From the NCBI GenBank assembly GCA_024195585.1, contig SWBL01000520.1, positions 1-24,524 of the forward strand: a stretch of 24,524 bases of DNA, written 5' to 3'. Shown here piece by piece: positions 11,201-20,279 of the stretch. The position numbers were made by a program, and so were the translations under genes. The notes below the pieces were generated by a model, which saw only the letters and a list, made by a program, of their open reading frames with translations, searched no databases and was not told the origin of the DNA. The DNA comes from Aureobasidium sp. EXF-3400 (taxonomy: Eukaryota; Ascomycota; Dothideomycetes; Dothideales; Saccotheciaceae). The first letter of the stretch is position 1; each line of letters starts with the position of its first letter.

Positions 11201-11542
11201 GTTGAGCTGGATACCGACCAAGATCCTCGAGTGGAAGAAGTTGCATCAGATGAAGGATCCACGCCAGAGACCATCGCAATTGAAAAGCCGGAATCGCAAA
11301 CCAGGACTTTCGATGCTGATGTGGAGCATGGTGTTACGCCTCTCACCAAGCAAGAGTCAAGTGCAGAGGTATCTACTTCGACTTCGACCTCGAGCACGAT
11401 AGAGCAAGACACATCTGAGCAGATGTCCACACAAGCATCGCCTGAGCCCGAGACACAAGAAGTCAAGGCCGAGGAAGCAAAAGCCCCTGAAGCAGAACCC
11501 TTGAGTGTTCGGCTAAGACGCATGATGGGTGGTGGTGCCTAA
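8279..11542 (+). CDS. SLS1: Sls1-type mitochondrial inner-membrane regulator
   Basis: Single exon, 1087 residues from ATG 8279. It resembles the fungal Sls1 family; yeast Sls1 is an inner-membrane protein that couples mitochondrial transcription to translation. I chose ATG 8279 because it begins a typical presequence (MLRPSSARDASTCLRCNLRL, Arg-rich, cleavage near HHRRYQST). An in-frame ATG at 8219 would add 20 residues with acidic ones and is less likely. Family-like features are GQSSEVIVLRDL near residue 85, a central region with paired KH-like stretches, PIWPRKPRVTLWRARVG, and the C-terminal VQLRFWVEGTARPFADD, YLFAGFEYQEQRRYDL and YNTEAGMTGGRRLELSLDY. The last 150 or so residues are low-complexity, acidic and Ser/Thr-rich. 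The call rests on remembered family motifs; no clear membrane segment was identified by eye. Confidence 0.82.
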   Translation: MLRPSSARDASTCLRCNLRLVLRQIHHRRYQSTDESPLPTQDFPASTSAPSSEQQQHPQPSRLRLIRTHGNHGRIRGRKGGQRRVESSESLSIASLGQSSEVIVLRDLHEPRPGKKTQNPNDKPINHAESAEPKPPALTGRDIENMSGRRALRPRPAEVFESIDALRPDEGIHVLTDDEFRQVFAALNKGYTISQLKGYLVHKTAPAKPASSKANKFRRVPSEPNELAYTEISSTINALQNLKRTAWHSGTTSMTKRLPVVDFSMSIGRKMNNKDDVIESILRHAWALGIEEEQAAIGEMEFLLSPMQFGLLLTKNSQTLQPLLESSKFYRNSRFQLHQVERVIRIVGPRAEAEAIAHVLTEAYAPARSADINLETFHDALQRNSSPLTLRDILSPAQLTNIMNLTRTYIHYDFDAKRLRIASFVDVAINDAHRLLIALLPSNSRARVTHLYDSHKADDCRLEALISTKNLPSHAKHRQLGRWVTTSPCVRQSGTDPTLLDAGHDEDSGGSALKYSPISPLQSHSPIIEEAVTLLKSRLDPSRLDPSEEDAPEIESPIWPRKPRVTLWRARVGLSLHDLKDKNHYPGLNGLSSSLEDPAAFPKQVFSFQVPSLVGLLSTGSRSRPWTRDPFERTALTAHLIPSPLEKTGISASATLPTVQLRFWVEGTARPFADDTRMSATLPDGKHIVFRDIRAVINRETVQVNLPSHPADLRFEREEVMGSRHDIKDSRIRTFIEAIFESMATDAALRAPPALQISVPQMYVGARSDSFFDSPQHAAGVETLSGSEEVNQGQTVVAKYLFAGFEYQEQRRYDLRVLGPDYSATVYNTEAGMTGGRRLELSLDYSGKRLNDIEERGSAVDKLADASVNVINSLAQFQVKEPLDRHGMKHVILDMSSRSQSDIAKPKSLSNKNGRATYRSTTVEPRQDRDSAHELKDPSTDEAGRAAGEEALQAQVTNDGNSSVMEKVAKQEQGVELDTDQDPRVEEVASDEGSTPETIAIEKPESQTRTFDADVEHGVTPLTKQESSAEVSTSTSTSSTIEQDTSEQMSTQASPEPETQEVKAEEAKAPEAEPLSVRLRRMMGGGA
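9891..9920 (+). repeat. 15-bp tandem duplication inside SLS1
   Basis: Two adjacent near-identical 15-bp units (CGY CTG GAT CCT TCA) encode RLDPS twice, in frame, giving SRLDPSRLDPSEED. It lies in a probably disordered linker and does not break the frame. Confidence 0.85.
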
Positions 11543-12148
11543 AGCGCATTTTAAAACTCCCATCTCATGAATAGAAAGAGTAAAAGCATTGCAAGAAAAA
11601 GCAGTCCCCCCTTTTTCACTTCTTGTAGAATATACATATACTTCTGTAACATTAGACCCTTTTTGGACAAACACACAAAGACGTTTGTTCTTTTCCACAA
11701 AGTTACCATCCGAGAAAATCATTTTCTGAAAGTTTGAAAAGTCCTTATATATTAGACGGTTCAGGATCCTGTCCTGTCTGTTTCGTCCTTTTGTGTCTTC
11801 GTATGTGAGAGAAAGGGTGTTCAAGGGGAAGGTAGGATAAACTACAAGAAGGTGGGCTTTTTGGGTTAGCAAAGCAAGCAAAGGATGATCCATCCCAGTT
11901 CATTCCTGCCTCATCATGTCAGGCAAATCAAGCCGTCATCCAAATTTCAGGATCGATCGAGGAAATCGAAGGACTCAAGGCAAGCCATTGGGGACTGGCG
12001 CGACTAGAAGAAGGAGGAGGAGGAGGAGGAGGAGGAGGAGGAGAAGGAGGAGGAGGAGGAAGAGAAACCCCTCTCAATCGAATCATTGAATCCTCAAGCG
12101 CTTCTCAGTAGCCGGGGACGCAGTATCATCAGAAGCAGCAGCCGCATT
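11543..12148. other. convergent intergenic region, SLS1 / BTB gene
   Basis: This 606-bp gap lies between two 3' ends and holds both 3' UTRs. It has T-rich stretches after the SLS1 stop and a purine microsatellite at 12006-12067. No gene is supportable. Confidence 0.6.
12006..12067. repeat. (GGA/AGG)n purine-only microsatellite
   Basis: A 62-nt tract of only A and G on the plus strand. It is mostly perfect GGA repeats (12013-12043 and 12046-12060) interrupted by AAG. It lies about 80 bp beyond the stop of the BTB gene, so that gene's 3' UTR would carry the pyrimidine complement. Confidence 0.95.
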
Positions 12149-13118
12149 CTACACAGCACTGACACGCGGTCTCTTGCGACCACCACCAATGGTAGTCTCC
12201 GTTCTTGCAGTTCTCTTCTCCTGGTTATCCAGCACCAAACTAAGCACATCGAAACCGAACTGCGGGAACTCGAGACACATGCTGCGGAACTCCTTTTCGG
12301 CCTCGTGGCGCAGGACGTGTGATCGTGTTGCCCAGAAGGCGGCGACGGGCCTGCGGATGCTCTCGTCGGTGGTCTCGGTGTGGCCGTAGACGTAGCGTGC
12401 GTACTCGATTTCGCCGCGGGCGGTGCTTTGTGTGAGGTGGATCTTCTTGTGTGCGAGGGTTGCCAGGGCAGGCACGCCGAAGCGCTGGGCTAGTGTATAG
12501 ACGCGGGCGTGACGTAGAAGGGCCATGCCTTCGGTGTCTGGGACGGGGATCTCGGGGTCGGTCTGGAGGGAGGAGCCGCTGAGGGTGGGGAAGTAGTCAT
12601 TCTTGTAGAGGAACTCGAGGAAGCAGGCAGCTGCGGTCAGGTCCTCTTCGGGGAGCTCAATGCGACGCTAGAGAGAGAGTCAACATTGCGACAGAGAGGG
12701 TGGTTGAATGGCATATAGTCTTACGTTCTCGGACTCGGCCAGAGCAGCGATCTTCTCGTCCAAGACGGGACTCTGCTCCAGGAGACGCTGGTGCGCGTGC
12801 AGAACAGTAACGTTGTCTTCGTTGCCAACGGAGAGCTCGATGATGGGTGATTTGAGGTAGCTGTCGCGTCGAATCATTACTCGAAGCTCGACGCGTAGTG
12901 TTCGCGGTCGCTCACTCTAGAAAAGTGACGCGGGCAGGGACATCTGGCTCAATGTTCTCGAGACCGCTAGGCTCGATGTCCTGCTGCTCGGTGCTCGGCT
13001 CGGCGCTGTTGTCGGGCTGGGTGCTCTCGTCCTGACCGCCCATGTCGACGTCCTGGCTCTGAGTGGGGGCGGGAGTGTTGTTCTCGCTGGCGTCAATGAC
13101 AACCTCGGGTTCAGCCAT
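12149..13118 (-). CDS. BTB/POZ domain protein (3 exons)
   Basis: Model on the minus strand: exons 13118-12916, 12860-12725 and 12667-12149; introns of 55 and 57 bp (donors GTGAGC, GTAAGA; acceptors GACAG, CTAG); 285 residues. Residues 1-60 are acidic and Gln/Ser-rich, probably disordered. The joins restore PARVTFLDYLKSPIIELSVG at the start of the BTB fold, then TVLHAHQRLLEQSPVLDEKI, RRIELPEEDLTAAACFLEFLY and YTLAQRFGVPALATLAHKKI (BTB plus the following helices). This is the fungal orphan BTB type without Kelch or MATH domains. The C-terminal GGGRKRPRVSAV is a short basic stretch that could be a nuclear signal. BTB proteins commonly dimerise or bind Cul3; which applies here is not shown. A reverse CCAAT-type site (13264-13268 on plus) lies about 150 bp upstream. 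Confidence 0.92.
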
Positions 13119-13391
13119 TGTGAAGATCTAGTCTGAGGAGTGCTGAACGAGCTGTAATTGAGAGAGTGAATGCGAAAAGACGCGTCGAAAAAGCGATTGA
13201 ATGGACGCTAAGCTGATGGTGAAGCTGCTGAAGACGACGCGCGCGAGACCCGACAGACTTGCGCCAATCCTTCCTTCCACTTGAACCGAGCTCGAAGCAT
13301 CAATCTTCAGACGAGTCCAAAGTCTGTCTATCACATGCCTACTACAACGCACAACACAGCAATATGGACTCGGCAACCATAAAAGACGTAT

Positions 13392-14678
13392 TTACAAGCG
13401 ATAATCTACTTCTTTGAACCTCTCGCCGGTGCTGGGAACTGGCCTCTCTGCACGTATTGCCCACAACAACCAGTCCTCGAGCGGGACAAACACGCAAAAC
13501 ACCCTGTTGCTCATGAAGGCCGCCGATACGTACGCCGTTGCGACCAAAGCATCCAGGAAGTAGTGATTGGCTGTCGCGATGATGGCCGTCAAGATCAACA
13601 TCGGGTATCCAACTCCAAGAACAAGGTAGAAGGACTTCCATGCCCAACTCTTGCTCATCTCGCCATGCTCTAGCTTTCTACCGAACATTCCCGAATGGTA
13701 CATTATGGTACACCCGACACAGAATGCATATCCAAAGTGCATACTCGGCATGGCTGCGAGACTGTTGACATACTTGCCGCTCATCCACACTGACTGCGCA
13801 TCATCATGCCTGACTGTATCCAGAAAGCCATACTCTTTTGGCAGCAGTCGCGGAGGCATGCAAGGATAGAAGATGTATGTTGTGAAAGCCATCAAGTTGG
13901 TCAGGTTCATGGTGCGGCGCACCATTGCGAAGACGGAATGCGACGGCGCGACGTAGTAATACCATGCAATGAAGCCCACCGTACCAGGTATGTGTATCAA
14001 TGCGTATACCTTGTTCAACCAACTCAGTGCACCCTGGTGGTTCTGCATGAACCATTGTTGCACCTTCAGCTCATGAGGGAACAGAAAGCTGAGGAATCCA
14101 TATTGCTCAAACTCCAAGATAGCAAGCCCATGGCTCTCAGCTACTGTCCAGATACCTTTGCCAGCGAAGACTCTTTGCGATAGAATGGCTGTCATACGAT
14201 AGAAGGCGTAGTTGATGATCCAGTAGAACATTTCTAACAGGAAGGGGAAGCGCTGTAGCACTCGACTATGCATGTTGTTCTTGAATCTGGAGGTATTGGG
14301 AGTTCTGAACGTGAGACCGAGCAATCTTCGCGTCTTGGGTGAGTGCTTGGTTGCAGTCATGCGTTCTTGTGTGTCGATCTCGTCGCGTTCCTCGTGAACC
14401 AAAAGCTCGTCTGTTGAGCGAGCAGCGTCGTCCCCGTCCAGAATTGACTTGTAAATCTTAGGCTTGCGTCCAAAAGCTCGGAATCCCTTCTTTCTGGTCA
14501 TGATCATGGCTCCGAAAAGGATCACTACAACCATCTGCGAAGTTCACTGTCAGCTTCCTGTTTCTTGATCAGTGGCGTTCATCCGTACCAATGGCTCAGC
14601 CCAGCCAGGCAACTTCCATGCTGGATTGCTACTCCATGGAGGCTCAGTCGTCGTCAGATTTGTGGTCGTGATGTCCAT
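13392..14678 (-). CDS. PAP2-family integral membrane protein (2 exons)
   Basis: Model on the minus strand: exon 1 14678-14589 and exon 2 14534-13392; 54-bp intron (donor GTACGG, acceptor CGCAG); 410 residues. The long exon alone opens with an ATG, but it begins inside a membrane segment (VVVILFGAMIM). Exon 1 adds MDITTTNLTTTEPPW and PAWKLPGWAEPL in frame, giving a normal extracytosolic N-terminus. A hydrophilic cytosolic loop (about residues 45-110) is followed by several membrane helices. PAP2 motifs visible are PSMHFGYAF with H296, and ANHYFLDALV with H354 and D358, which matches the PAP2_3 group that includes fungal inositolphosphotransferases such as Aur1. Exact substrate is unknown; it is not Aur1 itself on the evidence here. 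Its 3' end is 273 bp upstream of the BTB start, in tandem. Confidence 0.9.
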
Positions 14679-15215
14679 CGTAGACACGATTGAGTCGAGT
14701 GTCACAGAGGTGGGTGAATGTGATGACAGCAGCAGATTTCGACCTTATCAAGTCGCGTGACAAAGAAATACGGCTGGAGCGGAATATTCTTCGAGATTCC
14801 GGCACATGCAAGGAAATTAGTTGTTCGTCCAAAGATGCCGGTTTCGAAAAGATGGCTGGAGAACAGTCTGTTACACAGGTGAGACAGGGACGATCAGGGA
14901 GCATAGGTAATATAAAACAAGAGAGAGAATCTTTGTTGATTAAAGCTCGACGAAATACAACAGCTCCCTGAATGTTCCTTCCTGTTTGAGCGCTCGCACG
15001 TTCCGGTTCGTCGTATGCATCACCTCTGACTTGCGTGGACGTTCAGGCTGTGCCATGCGACAAATCGATTTTACGAATGTCCTTCGAGCTGATGTTTGGA
15101 CCCTATCGAAGAAAAGAAATACTTTCGTCTTGGCCAGCATTTCTCACTGAACAAGCAACGCTAACTCGTGAAATGTCACATTCCAACAGATAACCAATGA
15201 CTTGGTTGATTAGAG
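14679..15215. promoter_or_regulatory. intergenic, promoter side of the PAP2 gene
   Basis: A 537-bp gap between the PAP2 start and the first orphan frame. A CCAAT motif occurs at 15194-15198. A 66-codon minus-strand frame with a true ATG (15140-14940) is present but carries no recognisable domain. I see no RNA gene. Confidence 0.4.
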
Positions 15216-15893
15216 ATGTCCTTATCATTGGCAAGAACCATGGCGTATCCTCCAGAGGGTCGAGAAAGAATAGAGACCTCGTTCATGCAATTGGTCCTTG
15301 GGAATATTGTACTTCCTTACTCGTGTGCGGCTGTTTTTCTTGATGAAAAATCAACCTGGCTCTTAACCATCTTGTATATCTTCATGGATATGTCGTTCCT
15401 GTCTCTGCGGCTCTGCCCTCCGCATTCGGCAAGACCTTCTGGATCTTGGTTGCGGCACAGCTTGCCGTCGCTGACCCTGGACAGGACAATTAAACGCCTA
15501 CCCCACTTGAACTCTATTACTATCACATCTTTATTTGCTATACAACAAACATCTGGTTTCCTTGTGAGCACGACCTTTGAGACTTTCTTTGGGAGGCCAG
15601 CCTTCTTCGTCTGTCTTCCTTCGGGTTACGTTGAGTTCAGTTTGAGTACGTACAGTTCGTCCATCGCCTCTCTGATTAGAATTCAACTACGTGCTGTGCT
15701 GCGTCAGCTCTTCCTCGGCCTTATCGAATCGATCCTAGGTCTCTATTGCAGCTCTTCACACACTTTCTATGGCTGTACTTTATGGCAGCTCATATCTTTC
15801 CTTATAGGATCGGCAGCTCTCTCTCGTGTTCAATCTGATGACTTGCCTGCTAATAGCCGTCAAGTGTGTAGACATGATCGATACGAGATCTGA
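15216..15893 (+). CDS. unrecognised ORF, possible decayed or multi-exon membrane protein
   Basis: A 225-codon frame open from a true ATG. I do not recognise it. Hydrophobic stretches are visible (MQLVLGNIVLPYSCAAVF, TWLLTILYIFMDM, and LFLGLIESILGLY near residue 170), but parts are Ser/Arg/Pro-rich and look like out-of-frame reading. A second frame over the same bases, read from about 15346, gives a plausible membrane protein (LVYLHGYVVPVSAALPSAFG, then YYYHIFICYTTNIWFP) interrupted by TAA at 15491 and later stops. So this may be a multi-exon gene whose introns I cannot place, or a pseudogene. The coding call is weak and the boundaries are those of the open frame only. Confidence 0.22.
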   Translation: MSLSLARTMAYPPEGRERIETSFMQLVLGNIVLPYSCAAVFLDEKSTWLLTILYIFMDMSFLSLRLCPPHSARPSGSWLRHSLPSLTLDRTIKRLPHLNSITITSLFAIQQTSGFLVSTTFETFFGRPAFFVCLPSGYVEFSLSTYSSSIASLIRIQLRAVLRQLFLGLIESILGLYCSSSHTFYGCTLWQLISFLIGSAALSRVQSDDLPANSRQVCRHDRYEI

Positions 15894-15898
15894 ATCAC

Positions 15899-16659
15899 AT
15901 GATGGAAGGCTCTAATGCTATTTCAAACTCACCTCTTGCGTCATCTCGTGTTCAACAGTACAACAACTTTGTCGAAGACAAAGATGATCTCGACAGCGAC
16001 ATGAGCAAGTCAGCCTGGATGCTCGTTGACGAGGACTTTGATGCAGAGCCCGAGAATCTTCTTGTCCATCTAAAGTCCTAGACTGACCATAGCAGACTAT
16101 CCAGGACATGGCTGAAGTAAATACAGAGGATGAGCCATCGAGAGTACAGATACCAGAGCTGCTTCCAGAGATGTCCGAACCTGACCACACCACGAATTCG
16201 CAGTGTGAGTCGAAAAGTCTCAAGCCATGCAGAGACTCAGTAGTACTGACGAAAATACCAACACTTCTTTCCACAAGATGGTGGGGTATCGAGTATTGGC
16301 CTGGTATGATCCTCCGATTCGTGCTGTATTCTCCATTGAGGAATTTCTTGTCGCAGGCTATTGACTTCTTCTGGCCAAAGACCGGTCGTAATTCTGATAT
16401 CGCGCCCTCCGGTGAATCGCTTCCGGTCGATCCTTACGCCTCGGGAACAAAGTTCGCTCCTGACGGCAAGGCCTACTTTGTATGCGATCAATGTGGAGGC
16501 TGGAGGAGAGCCATGCATCCATGTTCACGGCATTGTGTTCCGAGTTCAACATTTCGACCCCAACATAGCCCTCGAGCCAACTCACATCTTGATCAATGCC
16601 CTGTCTGTGGTCGCTATCTCATCAAAGGGAAAAGGTGCCTGGATGGGCTGCAGTTTTGA
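15899..16659 (+). CDS. hypothetical protein, Cys/His-rich C-terminus (tentative 2 exons)
   Basis: Tentative model: exons 15899-16063 and 16105-16659 joined over a 41-bp intron (donor GTCCAT, branch CTGAC, acceptor ATCCAG), 239 residues. I do not recognise the family. The first exon is acidic (MSKSAWMLVDEDFDAEPENLL) and the join continues the acidic character (DMAEVNTEDEPSRV). The middle has Trp/aromatic-rich RWWGIEYWPGMILRF and DFFWPKTGR. The end has pairs of possible zinc ligands: CDQC, then HPC and HC, and finally CPVC with a further Cys. An overlapping frame (16361-16714) is equally open, so the true C-terminus is uncertain. Codon use around APDGKAYFVCDQCGG looks coding. The intron is shorter than any other here. 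The second exon alone would start at ATG 16108. Confidence 0.35.
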
Positions 16660-16778
16660 ATCGGTAAACAATCAGTATATCCATATGGCCAAGGGTTTGT
16701 ACCCCAGAACTTGACAAAGTGCTTTATGTCAGATGAAACATTATTCGTTTGAAGAGAAAGCAACAACTTTTATTAGTC

Positions 16779-18234
16779 TTAATCTTGGAACAACCTGATG
16801 TAGAAGTGCTCGCCAGTCTTGACGACCTTCATCTCCGCTCCCACTCTGATCTCTTCACTACCCTCGGCGTCCTTGAGCAAAGGTACCATTTGCATACCCA
16901 ACACTGGATGAGCACCAGCGCCCTTGTCGATGTTTCCTCTTGTCTGCTTGAGAGTCTTGTAAGGCTCTGCGCGGTCTTTGATACCTGTTTTGGGATCGAC
17001 ATTTGGCAAGTCACAACGTGTGGTGCGGCAGCTGACGTGGCAGTCGAAATTACCCGATCGGATGATCTTCCAGTTATCTTCGGCGAAGGGTGGAATGCCG
17101 GTTACTGATATTTTGTCAGATGGGAGTTGATGTTGGTGAGAGTCATTAAAGGCACGTACAGTAGATGTTCGCGCGGAAGCGGAGGGCATCAAGATGAGGG
17201 GTCGGTAAGTTTTTGATCGTCTTTGAAACTTTTTGCACAGAGGCAACACCCATTATCGACAGCGGATACTGTGGATGCAAGTCAGCGCTTGCTAGCTTAT
17301 TTTGAATATCGAGGTGACTTACTGCATCAGCAAAGCCTACACCAGGTTGGTAACCAGCCTCTTCAACTGTAGGTGCGTTCCTAAACACTTGACGGTGGTT
17401 CAGAGGATCTGCCATGAAGAGAGCAAGAGGGTTGGAGACACCGAGGAAGTACTTCAACTTCGCTAGTGTCTCTGGCGGTATCTCAGACGTGATATTGATG
17501 GCCGTAGGTGAACACTTCCAAATCTTCATGACTTCTCGGCTGTACTTCTGCGACCTCTTCTCGTCAGGGGCAATGGGGAGCTTGAAAGTAAGGCGAGGTT
17601 CCGCTCTGATATCGCGCTGGGCAATCTTGGTCTTCAGTAGTGACCATGCCGTCTTCAGGCCGTCCAGATTCCAGGACCATTCCGGAGTGAAAGCAAACGA
17701 ACAAACGACACAGCCCTTCGATTTAACCCATTCAGCATCTGGGTAATATGAAGGAGATGACGGATCTGGCACCCAGACTTTGACGTCTACTTGGCTCAAT
17801 CGAGGGACGTTGCGCTGTGTGATGAACTTCCAGTTGTGAACCCATTTAGTACTGACGCTGAGATCTCCCTCGTCCTTTTCTGCCTCTTCTGTCTTGAGCT
17901 GGGCGAAACAGAATTGGCGATCATAGCGCAGTCCAGTTAGAATGACATCATTGTGTTCGATTTCCACAGGCTTGCAGGACTTGATGGGGTATATGAAGAG
18001 GGCCTTGATCTTGCATGCAGCCGCAGATGTTAGATTTTGTCCATTGTGTTCAGGTGAATACTGATCGGACATGTTGCTCCTTCCGATAAGACCAAAGCGA
18101 CGACATCCTGGCACCGTTGACTCAGCCTCGAGTTCTCTTTGGAAGTGGGAGCTGAAGATAAAGAGAGAAGCGGTCAAGACAGCGAGTAGAAGAATGGTCA
18201 GGGTAAATGCGCCACTATGCAGGAGGGCGTCCAT
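16779..18234 (-). CDS. membrane-anchored MOSC domain protein, mARC-like (3 exons)
   Basis: Model on the minus strand: exons 18234-17323, 17268-17160 and 17104-16779; introns of 54 and 55 bp (donors GTAAGT, GTACGT; acceptors CACAG, TCAG); 448 residues. Residues 8-28 are a hydrophobic anchor (FTLTILLLAVLTASLFIF). The MOSC beta-barrel N-terminal domain starts at about residue 73 with ALFIYPIKSCKPVEIEH and LRYDRQFCF. The MOSC domain holds NPLALFMAD, GYQPGVGFADAYPLSIMG, LDALRFRANIYLTGIPPFAED and CHVSCRTTRCDLPNVDP. The Cys in VSCRTTRC (about C366) corresponds to the molybdenum-binding Cys of mARC/MOSC enzymes. The family binds molybdenum cofactor and reduces N-hydroxylated substrates in animals (mARC, mitochondrial outer membrane). 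The fungal substrate is unknown. The N-terminal anchor would fit a mitochondrial or ER membrane, which is inference. Confidence 0.94.
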
Positions 18235-18912
18235 TGTTTGGTCGGCTTTAAGCGAATGTAATGATAAGTGACGTCGAAGAAGGGTGAAAAAAGTAGAGAG
18301 GGCTCAAGAAGTGAAACGAGAAAGACGAAGAGGCGAAAGAGAGACGGAAAAACACAGCATCGTATCGTACAGTCTCACACAAGAAAAGGAAGCAAAGTAA
18401 AGTACGACGAAATATTCAGGTAGAGAAAGGAGTGGTGGTATTGTTGAGTGTAGACCTCAGGGCAGAGCTGAAGCAAATCATGTGGAGCGGGCCGCGAACA
18501 GTTTCGGGGAGGCCGAGGGCGGTTTGGCCACCCATGGCGTATAGTGTTATACGAAAGCAGTAGAGGGTTGGGCAGATCTGTGCAGACGACGACACAATTG
18601 CGACAGGGATAAACGCAATGGTGTGTCAGATGGGCAGAAGGATGACTTGGCTTTGCAAAGAAGTTTTGGCATCTCCGGAGTAGGGAGAAGCAATTGAGAG
18701 ATATAAAGTCATGTGAGGACGCGGGAGTCTTCTTACCCGGACCGGCGAGTCCGAGCCGTAATCGATAGGGACGGTTGTTAGCAGTCGCGCTTCACGCTGT
18801 CTGTCTCCCTGGTACAAGTAATTGGACATGGCCAGAACATACTCGGGTAGCTTTTGTATATCCTAACAGCTTCATCTCCCCATGGCCTGTGGCTATCGGA
18901 CGCGCCGTCAAC
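18235..18912. promoter_or_regulatory. divergent promoter, MOSC gene / RAD51 paralogue
   Basis: A 678-bp region between two divergent start codons. The MOSC side is purine-rich (AGAGAAAG-type runs). A reversed CCAAT (ATTGG) lies at 18821-18825, about 90 bp before the RAD51-like ATG. No gene or structured RNA is recognised. Confidence 0.5.
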
Positions 18913-20279
18913 ATGTCCCCACTCCCGCCGCCATCCGCTCCTTGTAGCACTGCGCGAGGCCCGCCGCCATCTTCCCGTAGGTTCGCGTGTCTACCAACTG
19001 CCCGGATACCGAGTCTGACTCTCTGTCAGATCGCCTCCCCACCGTCTCGGCCTCGGAAGCACTTCTCCGTCTACAGTCCCGCGGGCCTCGGACCATATCC
19101 ACCGGCCTTGAACAACTCAATGCCGTCCTCGGCGCTACCAATTCCGGACTTGGGCGTGGTACCATCACCGAGATTTGGGGTCCCTCTGGCTCGGGCAAGA
19201 CTTCTCTTGCGTGAGTCCGATGTCCGCTGCCACTGCCAACTGACGCTGATCGACCTACAGCTTGCAAACCGCAACGCACGCCCTGAACAATGGCAGCTCG
19301 GTCGTCTGGGTAGGTGTGTCTTCCTTGCCTTTTCACTGCACACTCTGTCGAGGCCCCAGCTGATGCAAGACCAGATGCGACGACAGCTTTTTCAACGTCT
19401 AGACTGAACGACCTCCTCGCTGCAAATCCATCGAGCCATGGCTCCGAGCCCAACCAGGACACCAGACTGGATCGCTTCCACGCTTTCTCGACGCCTACCG
19501 TTGCTCATTTGCTAGCCCTTACCTTACATCCGCCGCAATCCTTCCCTTCGCCAGGGACCGCCTTGATGGTTATAGACGATCTGCATGCCATCTTCGAAGT
19601 ATCCTACCCTCGCAATCGCGCAAACACCTTTACGAGTCACAAATCTGAAGCTGCTCGATGGGCTGCCGGTCGTCGCTACGGCATCATGGGCACTCTCATT
19701 TCTGCTTTGAAAAAGTTGGCTGCGCTCAACGATATGGCCATCATAGTCACGACTGGATGCGCCACGCGCGTGCGTCCTGGCAGCGGCTTGGGCGCTGTCT
19801 TGGTGCCTGGCATGGGAGGCGCCGAATGGGAAGCCGGCATATCCAACAGATTGGTCATATTCAGGGACTTCAAGCTAGGAAGCTGGGCTCAGCAACAGCA
19901 GCATCCTGAGAGTGCGAGATACATTGGACTGCAAAAGAACAATGGCGTGGCCTTCTCTGACGAAGGGGAAACGGGCCAGCTGGTTGCCTTCATCATCGAC
20001 AAGGATGGTCTCAAGGATATTGTCAACAAAGATTCTACTGCTGACGCTCCCATCGTTACACTTGCCGCGTCATCTCCGTCGAAGATTCGCAAGCGTCCAT
20101 ACGCCGAGATTGCTGATGGTTCTGCCGAAGGTCGCGATGAGTACGGCTGGCTGAATGGAGACGAGGCAGATGCAGAAGGACTGATCGATGAAGCTGCGCT
20201 GCTCGAAGACGACGAGGCTGCTGCTACTGCTGCTGCACCCGAAGACGACGAACCTGCCACCATCATCATCGACGACTGA
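18913..20279 (+). CDS. RAD51/RecA-like paralogue (4 exons)
   Basis: Predicted RecA-fold ATPase of the Rad51 family, presumably in homologous-recombination repair. Model: exons 18913-18976, 19030-19210, 19261-19313 and 19375-20279; introns of 53, 50 and 61 bp (donors GTAGGT, GTGAGT, GTGTGT); 400 residues. The joins yield SSHRLPTVSASEALLRLQ, KTSLALQTATHALNNGSSV and VVWVDATTAFSTSRLNDLL. Walker A is GPSGSGKT (G72-T79); Walker B is LMVIDDLHAIF (D167, D168). Downstream, ATRVRPGSGLGAVLVPGMGG and WEAGISNRLVIFRDF follow Rad51-type order. It lacks the N-terminal HhH domain of true Rad51, as short paralogues do. The C-terminus is acidic and Ala-rich, ending ATIIIDD. The first exon is inferred: the frame upstream of residue 22 is closed, and only this splice restores an ATG. 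Which paralogue (Rad57, Rlp1, XRCC2-like or a fungal-specific one) is not resolved. Confidence 0.85.

Noticed and set aside
10909..11523. 204-codon minus frame inside SLS1
   Set aside because: Mirror of the low-complexity acidic tail; Ser/Cys/Val-rich with no domain.
14940..15140. 66-codon minus frame with a true ATG (MLAKTKVFLFFDRV start)
   Set aside because: Too short and without a recognisable domain or signal; kept only as a possibility because it sits in an intergenic gap.
18908..19462. 184-codon minus frame over the RAD51-like gene
   Set aside because: Overlaps exons with clear Walker A on the other strand; no recognisable feature.
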